Of a stretch of 64,000 bases of DNA, positions 19,639 to 32,203 are shown one piece after another. The notes under the pieces were generated by a model, which saw only the letters and a list, made by a program, of their open reading frames with translations, was not told where the DNA came from and did not search any database. Positions within the stretch are counted from its first letter, which is position 1, and every line of letters begins with the position of its first letter. A program made the position numbers and the translations under genes. Origin of the DNA: Adineta steineri (taxonomy: Eukaryota; Rotifera; Eurotatoria; Adinetida; Adinetidae); contig CAJNOI010000017.1 of assembly GCA_905250115.1 (NCBI GenBank), positions 448,685 to 512,684 of the forward strand, in the 5' to 3' direction.

Positions 19639-22289
19639 ATGAAATTAATAAAACCAGAATGGATTGAACATGGACCAAAAGAAAGTCTTTCATCATTACA
19701 TATTAATCCTGAAGGTATTCGTGTTGCATTAGCTGGTAAATATAATGCTGTTGATTGTATACGTATATTTCGTCTTGCATCAATACTTGATGAAAATTAT
19801 CAAACACAAGCTCGACTTCTCTGTCGTATTGATACACAATGTCCACTTTGTGTTCGATTTTCATATACAAATGATATATTAGCTGTTGCTAGTCGTCAAA
19901 ATGTTCTTCTCTATCATTTAACAGCAACAAATCCAAATGTAACTAATCGTAAGTGAGTCAAACAATATTTTAATTTATTTAAAATTTCAATAGAACCAGT
20001 TCAGTCGTCATCATCATTTGGTGATTTCCCCGAAACATGGCGTCTTCGTTCAAGTCTATCAACAGGACATGTTGCTGATGTATTAGATATAGCATGGTGT
20101 CCACCAAATGATCGTTATTTAGCATCATGTTCAATTGATAATCATATATGCATTTATGCATGGCCATCAGCTGTATTAACAACAACTCTTCGTGGTCATA
20201 CAGGTTTAGTTAAAGGATTAGCTTGGGATCCAACTGGTCTTCTATTAGCATCACAATCATCCGATGGAACAGTGAAAGTATGGTCAAGTACAACATGGAA
20301 ATGTGAACAAACAATTAAAGAACCATTTGATGGTTGCGCAGAATCAACATCATTTCTTCGACTTGATTGGTCACCAGATGGTACAATGTTTACAACAGCT
20401 CATGCAAAAAATAATACGTAAATGATTATATTTTATTTTATTTTATTATTATTATCTTTTTTCTTCTATTAATAAAGATTTCCTGTATCAGCTTGTATTA
20501 TACGTGGATCATCAACAGTTGATGCAGAATTCGTTGGTCATCGTCGAGAAATTACATGTGCAAGGTTTCTACCAAGAATTTTATTAATTAATGGTCGTCG
20601 TCGATGTTTATTAGCAATTGGTAGTAAAGATCGAACATTATCATTATGGTTAACAAGTCCTCGACAACCTATGTGTATAATTAATGATTTTTTTGCGTCG
20701 GGTATACTGGATATATCATGGTATTTAAATGAAGATGAGGGTTTAATTACACTTGGTGTTTGTTCACCAGATGGTGCATGTGCATTTATTACATTTAATA
20801 AAGGTGAATTAGGTACACCATTAACTCAACCAGAAATGGCAAAATTTTATAGTGATATGTATAAAGTTAATATAGTAATTCCAACAAAAACAATTACAAA
20901 TGGGTTAGTATAGATTCTTGTCATGAATTTAATCAATTCTTTATATTAATTGTAGGAGTACACCTATTACAAATGGAAATGGACATAGCCATCATCCTCA
21001 ACAAACTACTGTAAAAGCAACATTAGAAAATCAAACTGAACGTCGATTAGGTGATGGTCGTCGTTGTATTAAACCATTATGTATTGATACTCATTCNNNN
21101 NNNNNNGTCGTATACCTAGCATTCCTATTGATCCGAAACCTACAAAAGGTGTTATTCGATCATCAACATCATCAATTACATTACCTTCATCAATAAGTTC
21201 AACTGCTTTATTTCCTCCACTTAAATTACAATCAAATATAATACGTAAAATAAATAATGAATATGAATTACGTACAGAAAAATCATCTGATCAAATCTAT
21301 ATTTTATCATGTATTCATGAACAAACTAAATTAGCACAATGGAAAAATGTCTTTCAATCACCAGTACTTGCTATGCAAGCAACAAAACATTTTATTGCAC
21401 TTGTTACTTTAAATGAAACACATCATTGTTCAGAATTATTTGTCTTAGAACGACAAAGTGGTTTGCGATTATATTCAAATATTGTTCTAACACAAACATT
21501 AGCTGCTTTATATATATCAGAAAATACGAATAATATACAACGAGCAACTATTTCAATTATTTATATTACTGGATTATTATCGGTATTTGATATAACACGT
21601 AATTCTATGACATGTCCAATAATTGATATTAATATTTCACATTTATTACCACCACATGCATCAATTGTTGATATTTTTACATTAAATCATATTAATTCAG
21701 ATACTGTTTGTCTTATAACAAGTTAGTATTATTTATAGAAAATATTTCTTTATCATCGAAATTATTTATGAATATTTTAGGTACGGGACATCTTTATGGA
21801 TTTGATAATATGCTTAAACATTGGACATGTTTATTTCATAAACACGATTTTGTATCTGATTTTGCTCTTCCATCTGATCTAATTTCATCAGGTCCATTAT
21901 CTACATTAACGAAATCACATGGTGCTACAATAAATGATGATATTTATCAAAAAACTCTATATTCATCACCAAATCGTGAATTACTTGTATCTGCTTATCT
22001 TGAAACTCAAATACAACGATCACGTGTACTTCATTCAATTCGTGAATATCATTTTTGGTTAACAAGTTTCGTTCGTTTTCTCGCAAGTTCATCTCTTAAT
22101 GATAAATCATTAAAATTAAAATCGATCTTAGATCATATAACTGAACATGTACATAGTACACCAATAAATTCTCATACAAGTTTGATGCCATTAAAAAGCA
22201 AAGATGAATATCAAAATTTATTAAACGAATGTTTAACTATTCTTCGTAATTATGATGATACATCAACATTAGTTCAACATTATGAATAA
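19639..22289 (+). CDS. HIRA: HIRA, histone H3.3 chaperone subunit
   Basis: Exons 19639-19948, 19994-20417, 20478-20903, 20956-21721 (with an N gap) and 21781-22289. The N-terminus MKLIKPEWIEHG and WD40 repeats (for example GHTGLVKGLAWDPTGLLLAS and the GSKDRTLSLW blade) match HIRA. After the propeller, RRLGDGRRCIKPLCI corresponds to the B domain that binds ASF1. The C-terminal half from about 21350 (NVFQSPVLAMQATKHFIALV) is the HIRA domain that contacts CABIN1 and drives trimerisation. It deposits H3.3-H4 independently of replication in the nucleus. The model is about 800 aa against about 1000 in vertebrates, shorter in the linker. Reading frame changes across the 10-N gap, so part of the linker is missing from the assembly. 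Confidence 0.93.
21097..21106. other. Assembly gap (10 N) inside HIRA exon 4
   Basis: Ten Ns separate two coding segments that lie in different frames (codon phase before the gap is position mod 3 = 2, after it 1). The N count is therefore a placeholder and the true missing length is not 10 modulo 3. Confidence 0.95.
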
Positions 22290-23206
22290 ATATGATAAGG
22301 CGCGTTTTAGCACCGATATATTTTTGTCTAATGTTTGTATATATTGTATGGATAGAAATGATGATCAAACAACAGTGCAATACAATTACATATCCTAATT
22401 ATTATTATTTTTTGTTATCTTTTGGTACATATGTGCGTGTGAGTGAATGAATTGAATGAAAAAAATACTGTATGGTTTTCATGAATTGTATTGAAATACA
22501 AATGATTGATTGCATAAAGAAGAGTTCTAATTGTGTGATGACTTGCATTGTCAAAATAAAGTTTACAATAACAAATAACATATAGGTGTATTTTCTTGGT
22601 AATTAAAAAAAACAGGTCAATTTTTTAAGGGCATAGAATTCATATAATATGAGATTAATACAAAAAAAAAACATTATTTTGAAGTGCTTGATTTTAATAA
22701 TATCAAAACAAACTAGGGTGCGGTGGGACGATTATTCCTGTTAAAAACGGGATAGGGACTATGGAATCCCGAGTAAATACATTATTAGGTTTTAAGTCCA
22801 GATGAATTGTATTCACGGAAAATGGTAACGGCATCAAAAATTCCGAAAAAATATTTTGCCGTGTCGAGTGAGAGACAGTTCAAAGAATCAAAAAATTATA
22901 AATGCTCATGTTTATTGAAAAAATTTTATATAATCAATTAAGAAGTTATATTATATGAAAAACTTTGTTAAAATAGTTCAAATAAAAATATACATAAGAT
23001 GTCAAAAATTTTCTTTTTTGTCATTTTTTGGTTGCAAATAGTTGTAATAGAATGAAGAGTTGAGAAAACCGGTTTGATTGAAATATAAATATGCATGAAT
23101 AGTTGTATCCATTCGGAGATTTTAAAGCAAAAACAAAAACAAGAAAGACAACAATTAAAAGAATATAAATAGATTAACACATATGAATTAATAACGTTAT
23201 GAAAGA
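22290..23206. other. Tail-to-tail intergenic region (HIRA / guanylyl cyclase)
   Basis: 3' UTRs of two convergent genes. AATAAA at 22556 fits HIRA polyadenylation. A non-AT-rich patch at 22714-22860 (GGTGCGGTGGGACG, GAATCCCGAG, GTCGAGTGAGAGAC) looks like a degraded repeat, but I could not define its ends. Confidence 0.5.
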
Positions 23207-26200
23207 TCACCATTTTGCTTTGTTTGACTTTTTAACAGGTCCACTAGGACCATTCATTGCTTGTAGTTTCGCTGGAATTTCACTTGCATTAATAATTCTA
23301 GGTGGTTCAGGTGATGCACGTGTTACTTGTGATGGTGGTTTCGATGGCGGTGGTGTGAATCTGGAAACGAGAAATGTTTTATAAAGAAAATCTTTAGTTA
23401 GTTTACCTTAATAAATCTGCAGTTTTATTATCATTATGTGTTTCTTTAGATACTGTTTCAATAATTGGTTTGACTTGAATTTGAGTATTTTCTGTTGTTT
23501 TCTGACTTTCAACTACATCACGTGCTGTTCTCTGCTTTTCAGCTTCTTCTTGTTCACGTGCCTTTTTCTCTTCAACTAACCTAACAAGTTCTTTATCAAG
23601 ACTAAACAAAAATAAAAGGTCATATTTATTTGATCTTGATATTTATTTCTAATTCATACCCATGACTACTATCGGAAATAACTGGATCCGGTAGTTCTTT
23701 ATCAAAACCATCTTTACCAGAAAGCCAATAAGTTTTATAATTTCCTCGACCCTACAAAAAAAAAGGATAAAATTCAAATTTCATATTAATTATTATTTAT
23801 ATTATACTTTTATTTCAGTAACACCACGTAATTCTAATTTAAATCCACCAATTTCTTCTAACAAAGCAGCAGTTGTTTCACTTGAATGGATACGAAAAGC
23901 TAAAAAGAAAACAATCGATATTGATATTTAAAAAATAAATCAATTCTTTTTTGATCTAAATAACTATACCCATGCTAGTTGATTCCATTCGAGACGCTGT
24001 ATTAACTGTATCACCGAAAAGACACTATTTTCAAAAAACAAGATGTTAATTTCTATAAAAATTCTTTCTCAAAATTTCTTACATATCGAGGCATTTTAAG
24101 ACCAACAACCCCAGCAACACATGCACCAGAATGAAGACCAATACGTAATCGTAATGGTACACCAGGCATATGACGAATTCGAAATTTACCACATGCATGT
24201 AAAAGTGTTAATGCCATTGTGGCTATTTCTGATGCATGTTGTATTCCATTTAGTAGTGGAAGACCACTGACGACCATATATGCATCACCAATAGTTTCAA
24301 CCTAAATTTCGTTCATATTCTTATAGAATAAAAAACAGACTATAAATAACAAACTTTATAACAATCAAAATCTTCGAGAATTGAATCAAACATTGTATAT
24401 AAATCATTTAATAGATCAACAACTTCCATTGGATTACTTAATGCAGATATTGTCGTAAATCCAACAATATCAGAAAAATAAATTGTTACACATTCAAACC
24501 AGACAGCTTCAACTGCTTTACCAGATTTTAAACTTTCAGCAACACTCCTGTATACAGAAAAAAATAGAATAATTAATATTGTTTTTTTTATATTAAATTA
24601 ATAAAAATCATTTCATACGGTGGTAACATTTGTGATAGAAGTTTGTCAGTTTTTTTCTTTTCTTCTTCAAGTTGCGTTGTTCGATCTCTAATTAAACCTT
24701 CCAAATTATTTGAATAATTTTCAAGCATTTTAAACATTGTATCAACAATATTGACTTTCCTATTATTAAAAATACGAATATGAAACATTGTCCGGTAAAA
24801 TTTATTCATATTCAAAACTACCATCTTAACCTTATGCTAACGAAAGTCATTTCAAGAGTGAGAAAACTATTGTTTATGTTTCCTTATAAATAGGTAACTT
24901 ACTTTCCACCATTGAGTAATTTAATTGATTGAGCAAGATCATTAAATGATGGTCGTGTTTCAGCTTGTTCTGCCCAACATTGTTTCATTGAATTAATATA
25001 TTCAGGTGGGGCTGTTTGTTTTGATACTGATGGTCGTAATAATGGTGGTGGTTTTTTTATTTTAGCAATGATTTCTATACAAAAACAAAATTGGAATAAT
25101 AAAATTTCATCTTATGAACAATTATTAACCTTGAGGTGTAAGATCAAGCATACAAAATGGTGCACCACGTAAAATAACTTCTTGCATAATAATACCAAAA
25201 CTATAAACATCACCGGCAGATGAACTTGTCATTACGGTTGCTACATCATTTTTAATAATTGCTGTACGAATATGTTCAGGTGCCATCCATAAAAGATCTA
25301 AATACAAAATTTCATTTTATTATTTTTACAAAAAAAAATTTTCTTATACAAACCGATTAAGTCAACTTGTCGTGGAGCATTTTGTAACGTATATATTTCA
25401 TTGAGACGAAAATCTGTTACTTTTAATACCCAACGTGAATCAACAATACAATTTCGTGATTTTAAATTTCCATGACAACGTATCGCAGAATTTGATAAAT
25501 AACGCATACCCTAACAAATAATTTGTATTTTCGATTAGTTGAAAAAAATTAAAACATACTCGAACAAGATCATTAAGCATTGACCATTTAAAATTCCAAT
25601 CAAGTTTGATCTCTTCTTTTCTTAAAATATCCTAAAAGATAATTCATTTTCTATTGATACCCACAAAAAGAAGAGAAGATTATTTATTTTTCTTACTTCA
25701 AGACTGCCTCGTTGTCCATATTCAAAAATTAAAGCTGGTGCAGTTTGATCAATAAAAATTCCAATAAATCCATTCACATTTTCATGACGTAAATCTTTTA
25801 ATTGTCGTAATTCTCTCATAACTTTTGTACGAAGCGATAATGGACCAATATGTAATTTTTTTACTTCAACTAAATCACCCTATTAGAAAAAAAACAGATC
25901 TTTCTTTTAATTTTTATTTTATTATATCAATTGAAATCATACATTGAAACGTGCCGTTTTTCCTGCTTGAAATTCTTCACTACGTAATGATACATTACTT
26001 CGTTCATGTGGTTCATTTCGTAAATTAACCTTAAAATTTAGAAGTATTGAATTTAAGTTTATGATTTATTATAATCTACAAACTTTGCTAGTAAATATTG
26101 ATCCTTTTGGCATGACAAACATTAAATCTTCTGGTAGTAGCATAATTTTGTTTGGACCTTTGGACATCTGTTGTCGAGCACGTTGACTCCTACAATATAT

Positions 26201-28115
26201 AAAATATGAATTCATCATTTTCTTTTTCGATCTAAATTCTAACAAACCTTATAACAAAAAATGCGACAAGAGCAGCAGCACATGCTATGGCTACACCTAA
26301 CAATGAAAAAAGTACAATTCGAAGTATATTCCATCCTAAATAACAGGAAAATTTCTATGATAAATAAATTTCAAAAAAAGTCATCTATAACAAACCACTA
26401 TCACTAGTAACAAGCGCATCAGTAGTTGGATAAGTAATACGTGTGCATAAACTTAGATTTGTATCAATATTTTGAAATACTGAATTGCTTGGATTTAATT
26501 TTTTAAATATTGTCCATGAGCTATTACATTCCAAACCAATTAATGCATATGTAAATAAACGTTGTTGAGCACTATTTAAAGTAATTGGATTAAGAAATAT
26601 TGATGAATTCGGTTGTTGAAGATATTCTACACTTTCAAGTTCATTTAAAATAAAAATCAGCTGAAATGTTTAAAAAAAACAATATATTAAAATGAATGGA
26701 TTCTTAAATATTTCTTACATCGTCGTCGATTGTTGCATTTGATACATTAGTAAGAATTTGTTGTTCATAATTCGAAACAATATTATAAAAACTGCTGGTT
26801 GAACCAGTATCGATTGGTAAAAGATGAAGAATAGCAAAATAATATGAAGGTACGGTTAATGATTTATCTGGTATATATTGTTTTGTATAAAAACTAACAA
26901 AATGTGGTGACCAACGAATAAATATAAAAATTGGATTTCCTGTTGATAATTGGGAAAATGAAACAATTTTGGAATATAGATCAATTTCATCAGCATATGA
27001 ACATATGATAAAATAAACTAAAAACAGAAGCTTTATTAATTTCATATAAGATCTAGATTGAACATAGGTTTCATTCACGAAGACTTATTTAGTCCAGATT
27101 AATCTTTCGAAATGACATTTATATTAAAATTACAGAAAAAAAAATGTCAGGAAACCAATATCGACATTAAAATTTATTCATAACGTAGAAATAGAAATTC
27201 TAGATGGTTTCTATAACTTTTAGGTTAAGATTAAAAAAAGTGTCGTTCATCAACTGAATTTAACCTGTAAAAGAATACTTTGAAAATATTGTTAGATTAA
27301 ATACCAAGTGCACTTATAAGAGTCTTCTTCAAATTATAATAAGAATAAAAAAAAACAATTTCATGCTACTTATCTATAGACACTAAATAACAGTTTGTTC
27401 TATTTAAAGAACTTGAGGAGGATGTAGTCTATCGACATATAAAGATTCACATGAGAATTCCGTTGAAGAATTTTTAAAAAAAATCTATACGCTCGGTTAA
27501 TCAAGAATATATTCTATTATTTAAATATAAGAACAAACCTTTGCTTCGAGCAGAAACTAATGATGAAGTAAAACTTGATTTAAATAAAAAATGTTCAAGT
27601 GTTAACGAATTTTGTGTTAGATAAGTTGAAAATTCTTGTGCATAATTAAAATAAAAATTATTTGAAGAACTTATAATCATTGAAAAATAAGTTAAAGAAT
27701 ATTGATTCATATACAACGTAGCTGCTGATGCTACTTGTGGAATTGTAACTGTTAATTGTAAAATATTATTTATAGATGAAGATATGGATGAAAAACATAT
27801 TGGACTACTAATATCAATTAATGGATATGTATATGCTAATGCTGATGGTAATGAACAATCACCTGTATTCCAACTAAAAGCAATTGATTGTGAATTATTA
27901 GATGATAGAAGAATTTGAGTTGAATTTATTAATTCATCATCAGTTGATAATAAACGTGCGACAGAAGATGAATCAGTTAATAGAAAACCATCTGATTGTA
28001 ACAATGTTGGTATTTTACTTGTTGCTACATGTGAAAATGTATAGGTGAAATTAGTTACACATAAATAAGTTGGGAGAAATAGAAAAATTAAAATTATATC
28101 AAATAATAGATGCAT
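23207..28115 (-). CDS. Membrane receptor guanylyl cyclase
   Basis: Many-exon minus-strand gene. The first exons I resolve are 28115-27539, 27017-26719, 26660-26396 and 26335-26248, all phase-consistent. An N-terminal signal peptide ([17 protein letters not shown]) precedes a periplasmic-binding-like (ANF-receptor) ectodomain of about 360 aa. One transmembrane helix follows ([20 protein letters not shown]), then a pseudokinase domain ([17 protein letters not shown], lacking HRD Asp; DFR replaces DFG), a helical linker ([20 protein letters not shown]) and the class III cyclase. Catalytic features are intact: both metal Asp ([16 protein letters not shown]), Glu and Cys for guanine choice (VETIGD, RYCLFGD) and the NTASR pair. 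A C-terminal coiled-coil/proline-rich tail of about 130 aa follows. It makes cGMP at the plasma membrane on ligand binding; ligand unknown. It ends at the TGA at 23207. Confidence 0.9.
27018..27538 (-). other. Intron 1 of the guanylyl cyclase, a likely gene-model trap
   Basis: A 521-bp intron splits the ligand-binding domain. The second exon contains an in-frame ATG followed by a hydrophobic run ([18 protein letters not shown]), which mimics a gene start with its own signal peptide. Phase (1 to 2) and homology to the periplasmic-binding fold across the junction (SARSK joined to VYFIIC) argue for one gene. Confidence 0.75.
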
Positions 28116-28629
28116 GTATTCAACATTCGATCTTTAAATTATAATCTAAAAAAATGAATTAATTCTAAATTATGATATTTAAAAATATCCTCATTACTCT
28201 AGGAAATCAAAAACGAGAATAATTAGTCTATGATTGTTCTTTCTTATAAGATAATACAAATTAATTTTATTATTAAAATTTGAATAAGGATCATCTAATA
28301 TGAATGCATACAAAACAATTTCGGTTCATTTTCTCTTGTATTGTCGATAAGATCTAGAAAATAAAAAATGAGAATGACACTTACTTTGACAGTTCATGTT
28401 TATGTTGAAAAAAAATTTCAATAATAAACAAAATCTAGTGTGTGCGAATGTAATTGGATTTATAAGAAACGAGAAAAGTGACTTATATTATCACTAGTAA
28501 CATATAATCTATGTATACATATGTGTGACAGATAGATATTATGCGTATTATTAATCATACTAATCAAAAGATGTGTCTTTACTTCTTTTTTTTTAAAGAA
28601 AGTAAATCTGATTCTATTTGTCGCCCTTA

Positions 28630-28650
28630 CTCTCTCTCTCTCTCTCTCTC
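28630..28650. repeat. (CT)n microsatellite
   Basis: About ten CT units, uninterrupted. Confidence 0.9.
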
Positions 28651-29651
28651 ATTTCTTTAATAAAAAGCGAAAAACATTGTAATATAGTCATGGTAAAAAA
28701 TATTCATTCGGTTAATTCATTCGAGCATTAAAAAATGGCGAGTAGTAACTGTTGTTATTCAAATAATAAAAAAGTAGTATGAGAAACAAGGAAAAAAACA
28801 GATAAAAGGAGAAGATAATTGCAAGTGAAGCAGAAGGAAAGGTTGTGTGATAAAATGAATAAACCAATACGCTTCCTTGTTGACTCGTTTATTCTTTTAG
28901 CTTAAAAAAAAAAGTGACATAATAACGACAAGATTTGCAGTTTATGAGGTGAGGATAATTGTACACATCGCATCATTAGAAAGAAAGAGAGATGACGATT
29001 TCCGTTTGTTTTTTCTTAAAGGAAAAAAAAAGTACATCATCGACATTTCTCTTCTTAAAATTTGAATTTTCCTAAGAACAAAATTATTAAACTTATTATT
29101 AATACATATCATTAGAAAACAAAATTCGTCTAGTTCTTTGTTTTCGACAACTGATTAATGATAATGTCATCTAACATGTCTACTCACGTATTGACTAACT
29201 AATAGACAAAAACAATAATGTCTGTTTGATGAAGTTGTCTCTTTTTTGTTTTTACTTGTCTTACTTCTTCTGCTTGTATTTAACACGGAACAGCAAATAC
29301 AAGAAAACAGCTTAAAAAAGAAAAGTAGAAAACATAGAAAGAAGAAAATGTAGTTTTATATTTTCCTAGCATCTTTTTTTTTTTCTCTTTTTTGGATTTT
29401 ATTAAACTCACAAAGCATCGATGACGAATATCTTCTCTATTCTTACTGTCATCGTCTCTCGTCGTCGACGGCGACGACAGTTCTGCAGATGTGAATCGTT
29501 GTTAATCGGCTTAAAACGGATGCATTTTTACCTTCTTGGAAATGTCTTTTTTTCTGCCTTTATGTCAAGCATCATAGAAAAAAGACTGACAATGCAGATT
29601 TGTGCTCGATGGATTTAATTAGAAAAAAATGACACGATGATAAAAAAAAAG

Positions 29652-29672
29652 TATATATATATATATATATAT
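29652..29672. repeat. (TA)n microsatellite
   Basis: About ten TA units, preceded by an A-run. Confidence 0.9.
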
Positions 29673-30347
29673 CATGATTCCTTTCAATCCATTACTAGAA
29701 GAGTAAAATACTTGTTAAACCTTACCAGATAATAATCATTGTAATACATGAAAAGTAGTTTAACAAGGAAAAAAATTGATCTTTCTAACATGCAACATAC
29801 CTTGAACTTGAAAATATTTTTTCTAGGTAAAATATAAATGTTACTTAACGAAAAGGCGATGTCAGTAATAAAAAAAATGTTTTTTTTTAATATTAATAAT
29901 CTATTCACACGAGATTATTTCACAACATGCTAGTTATTCTAATACGATTACAGTTGAAGATTTATATTATATGATGTGTTTTTCCGTCTAATGATTTCTA
30001 TTAAAAGAACAAATCAAGCCTAAAAGTGAATTATTGATTTATAAAAGAATTCCAAAAGATTTAATTCTAATAGATGATAATATTTCATCAGTAAATTTTG
30101 AATTAAAAGAAAAAAAATGAAACTTGTAGAAATTTTATTCCTGATTTTTTTCTAATGAGGATCAACTAACAATTATACTGATTGTTGAAATTATCATTTT
30201 TCACGTTTCAAAATACTATATGTTAGACACACAGAACATGTTTTGTTTTATGAATAATAGATATGATTCAGTGTTTATTTTGACTAAAATTCTTTGTTCT
30301 ATAGATATTATCGACTAGTCTTTTATTTGATATAGTCAATTTCGATT

Positions 30348-30356
30348 CTATATAAA
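30348..30356 (+). promoter_or_regulatory. TATA box of the MDR dehydrogenase
   Basis: CTATATAAA lies about 80 bp upstream of the ATG at 30428, a spacing similar to that in the ART-TPR gene. Confidence 0.45.
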
Positions 30357-30427
30357 CACTAGTATATATATACATACATTATTTATCTCGATTATCCATT
30401 TCATATACTTATTAATTCTTATTCAAA

Positions 30428-31772
30428 ATGACTGGAGAAAATGAACAATGTCGTCAAGCACAAGGTTGTACAATAACATCAAAAAAAGATACTAAACAAA
30501 CAATGAAAGCTGTTGCATGGTATGGTAATAAAGATATCCGTATGATTGATCATCCACGTCCATTAGTTACTGATCCTCATGATGTTATTCTTAAAGTAAC
30601 ATCAACAGCAATCTGTGGATCTGATTTAGTATGTTCAAAAAATATTCTTTCTATTATTAATTAAATAATTTGCTTATTTCATTAGCATATATATCTTGGT
30701 TGTGTACCAGGCATGGAGAAAGGTGATATATTAGGTCATGAATTTATGGGTATTGTTGAAGATATGGGAAGTGAAGTAAAACATCTTAAAAAAGGTGATC
30801 GAGTTGTAACAGCTTTTGATATTGGTTGTCATAAATGTGATTTTTGTACTGGTAAACAAAAACTTTATTCAAGTTGTGATAATACAAATGATTCAAAACA
30901 ACAAGAACAATTATATGGTCATCGTACAGCTGGTAAGATAGAATAATTCGATTATGAAAAAAAACCATTCTATACTTGATTTAGGTATGTTTGGTTATTC
31001 ACATGTCACAGGTGGATGGGATGGTGGTCAAGCACAATATGTTCGTGTACCATTTGCTGATACAAATACATTGAAAGTACCAGCTGGTTTATCCGATGAA
31101 AAAGCTTTATTTCTTTCGGATATATTACCAACTGGTTGGCATGCAACTGAATTAGGTGAAGTAGAAGCTGGTCAAACAGTTGCTATTTGGGGTTGTGGTC
31201 CAGTTGGAATGCTTGCAGCACTTTCAGCTCAATATAAAAAGGCATCACGTGTTATTCTTATTGATAACGTACAATATCGTCTTGATTATGCTAAGAAACA
31301 TTTACCAGGTGTTGAAACAATTAATTTCTCAACACGTTCAACACTTGAACAACTTAAAGAATTATTACCAAATGGTCCAGATGTAGGTATTGAAGCTGTC
31401 GGTTGTCATTATGCTAAATCAACATCTCACAAAACTCAAATGCTTATTGGTCTTGAAACAGATCCATCAGATATTTTAAATGAAATGATTATGGCCGTCC
31501 GTAAAGGTGGTATGATTTCAGTTATTGGTATTTATGTTGGTACAACCAATGGTTTCAATATTGGTGCATTTATGGAAAAAGGTATGCGAATGGCTGCTGG
31601 ACAAACACCATGTCAACGTTATTGGCCAACATTATTACCATTAATCGAAAAAGGTGAACTTGATCCAAGTTTCGTTATTACACATACTGTTCCATTAGAT
31701 AAAGCACCAGATATGTACAAAATGTTCAATGATAAAATGGATAATTGTGTTAAAGTTGTTCTTAAACCTTAA
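30428..31772 (+). CDS. Zinc-dependent medium-chain dehydrogenase, glutathione-independent formaldehyde dehydrogenase type
   Basis: Exons 30428-30628, 30686-30932 and 30985-31772, phase-consistent, 411 aa. Zinc-type MDR enzyme: catalytic-zinc Cys in AICGSDLH and the His/Glu of ILGHEFMG; the four structural-zinc Cys in GCHKCDFCTGKQKLYSSC; Rossmann motif VAIWGCGPVGMLA with NAD-binding Asp after VILID. The TGGWDGGQAQYVRVP and LSDILPTGWHATE segments are typical of glutathione-independent formaldehyde dehydrogenase-like members, which oxidise small aldehydes or alcohols with NAD. Substrate is not certain. This subfamily is commoner in bacteria and fungi than in animals, so horizontal origin is possible, but the introns match the host. 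Confidence 0.88.
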
Positions 31773-32203
31773 TTTTTTTATTTATTTTTCTTTTATTTTA
31801 ATAAACTAAATTTACATTAAAAATTTTTTTTGATAATAACTCAAGAGGTATAATCATATCTGCTAAATTTCGACATCAAGACTACTTCATTCTTTATCTT
31901 GTTCGATAGTATGACTGATAATTTCTATGAAATCTGATTACGAAATTCTACCAGATTGCAAATTAAGGTCTATTATCAGTTCTTCAGATTTCCGGTTATT
32001 ATTCAATTATGAAAAGAAATTACTTCATGTAAAAATGTTTCCAGATGTCAGACATTATCAATCATATTCTACTAATTTATCAGTCTTCCTACAGGATTGG
32101 TCTATTTGATCAATGAATGATTTCTTTCCTAAATGTAATATGTACTTGCCCAATATTCGTTTTAAACTATTTCATTTCTTTTGAAATACTTTTTATTTTT
32201 AGA
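31773..32203. other. Intergenic region upstream of ASCC3
   Basis: 430 bp with no convincing gene. An open frame from 31927 has no recognisable similarity. It ends with a T-rich AG acceptor at 32201-32202, one base before the ASCC3 ATG. Confidence 0.5.

Larger units (their letters stand above)
28116..30427. promoter_or_regulatory. Divergent intergenic region (guanylyl cyclase / MDR dehydrogenase)
   Basis: 2.3 kb with no recognisable gene. It contains a (CT)n run at 28630-28650 and a (TA)n run at 29652-29672. A TTTTTTTAG acceptor-like site lies 30 bp upstream of the cyclase ATG on the minus strand. The region must include promoters for both flanking genes. Confidence 0.5.

Noticed and set aside
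22714-22860. GC-richer patch suggesting a transposon end
   Set aside because: No matching inverted end or target duplication could be found.
27047-27078. Separate small secreted-protein gene starting near 27050
   Set aside because: Splice phase and fold continuity show that it is exon 2 of the guanylyl cyclase.
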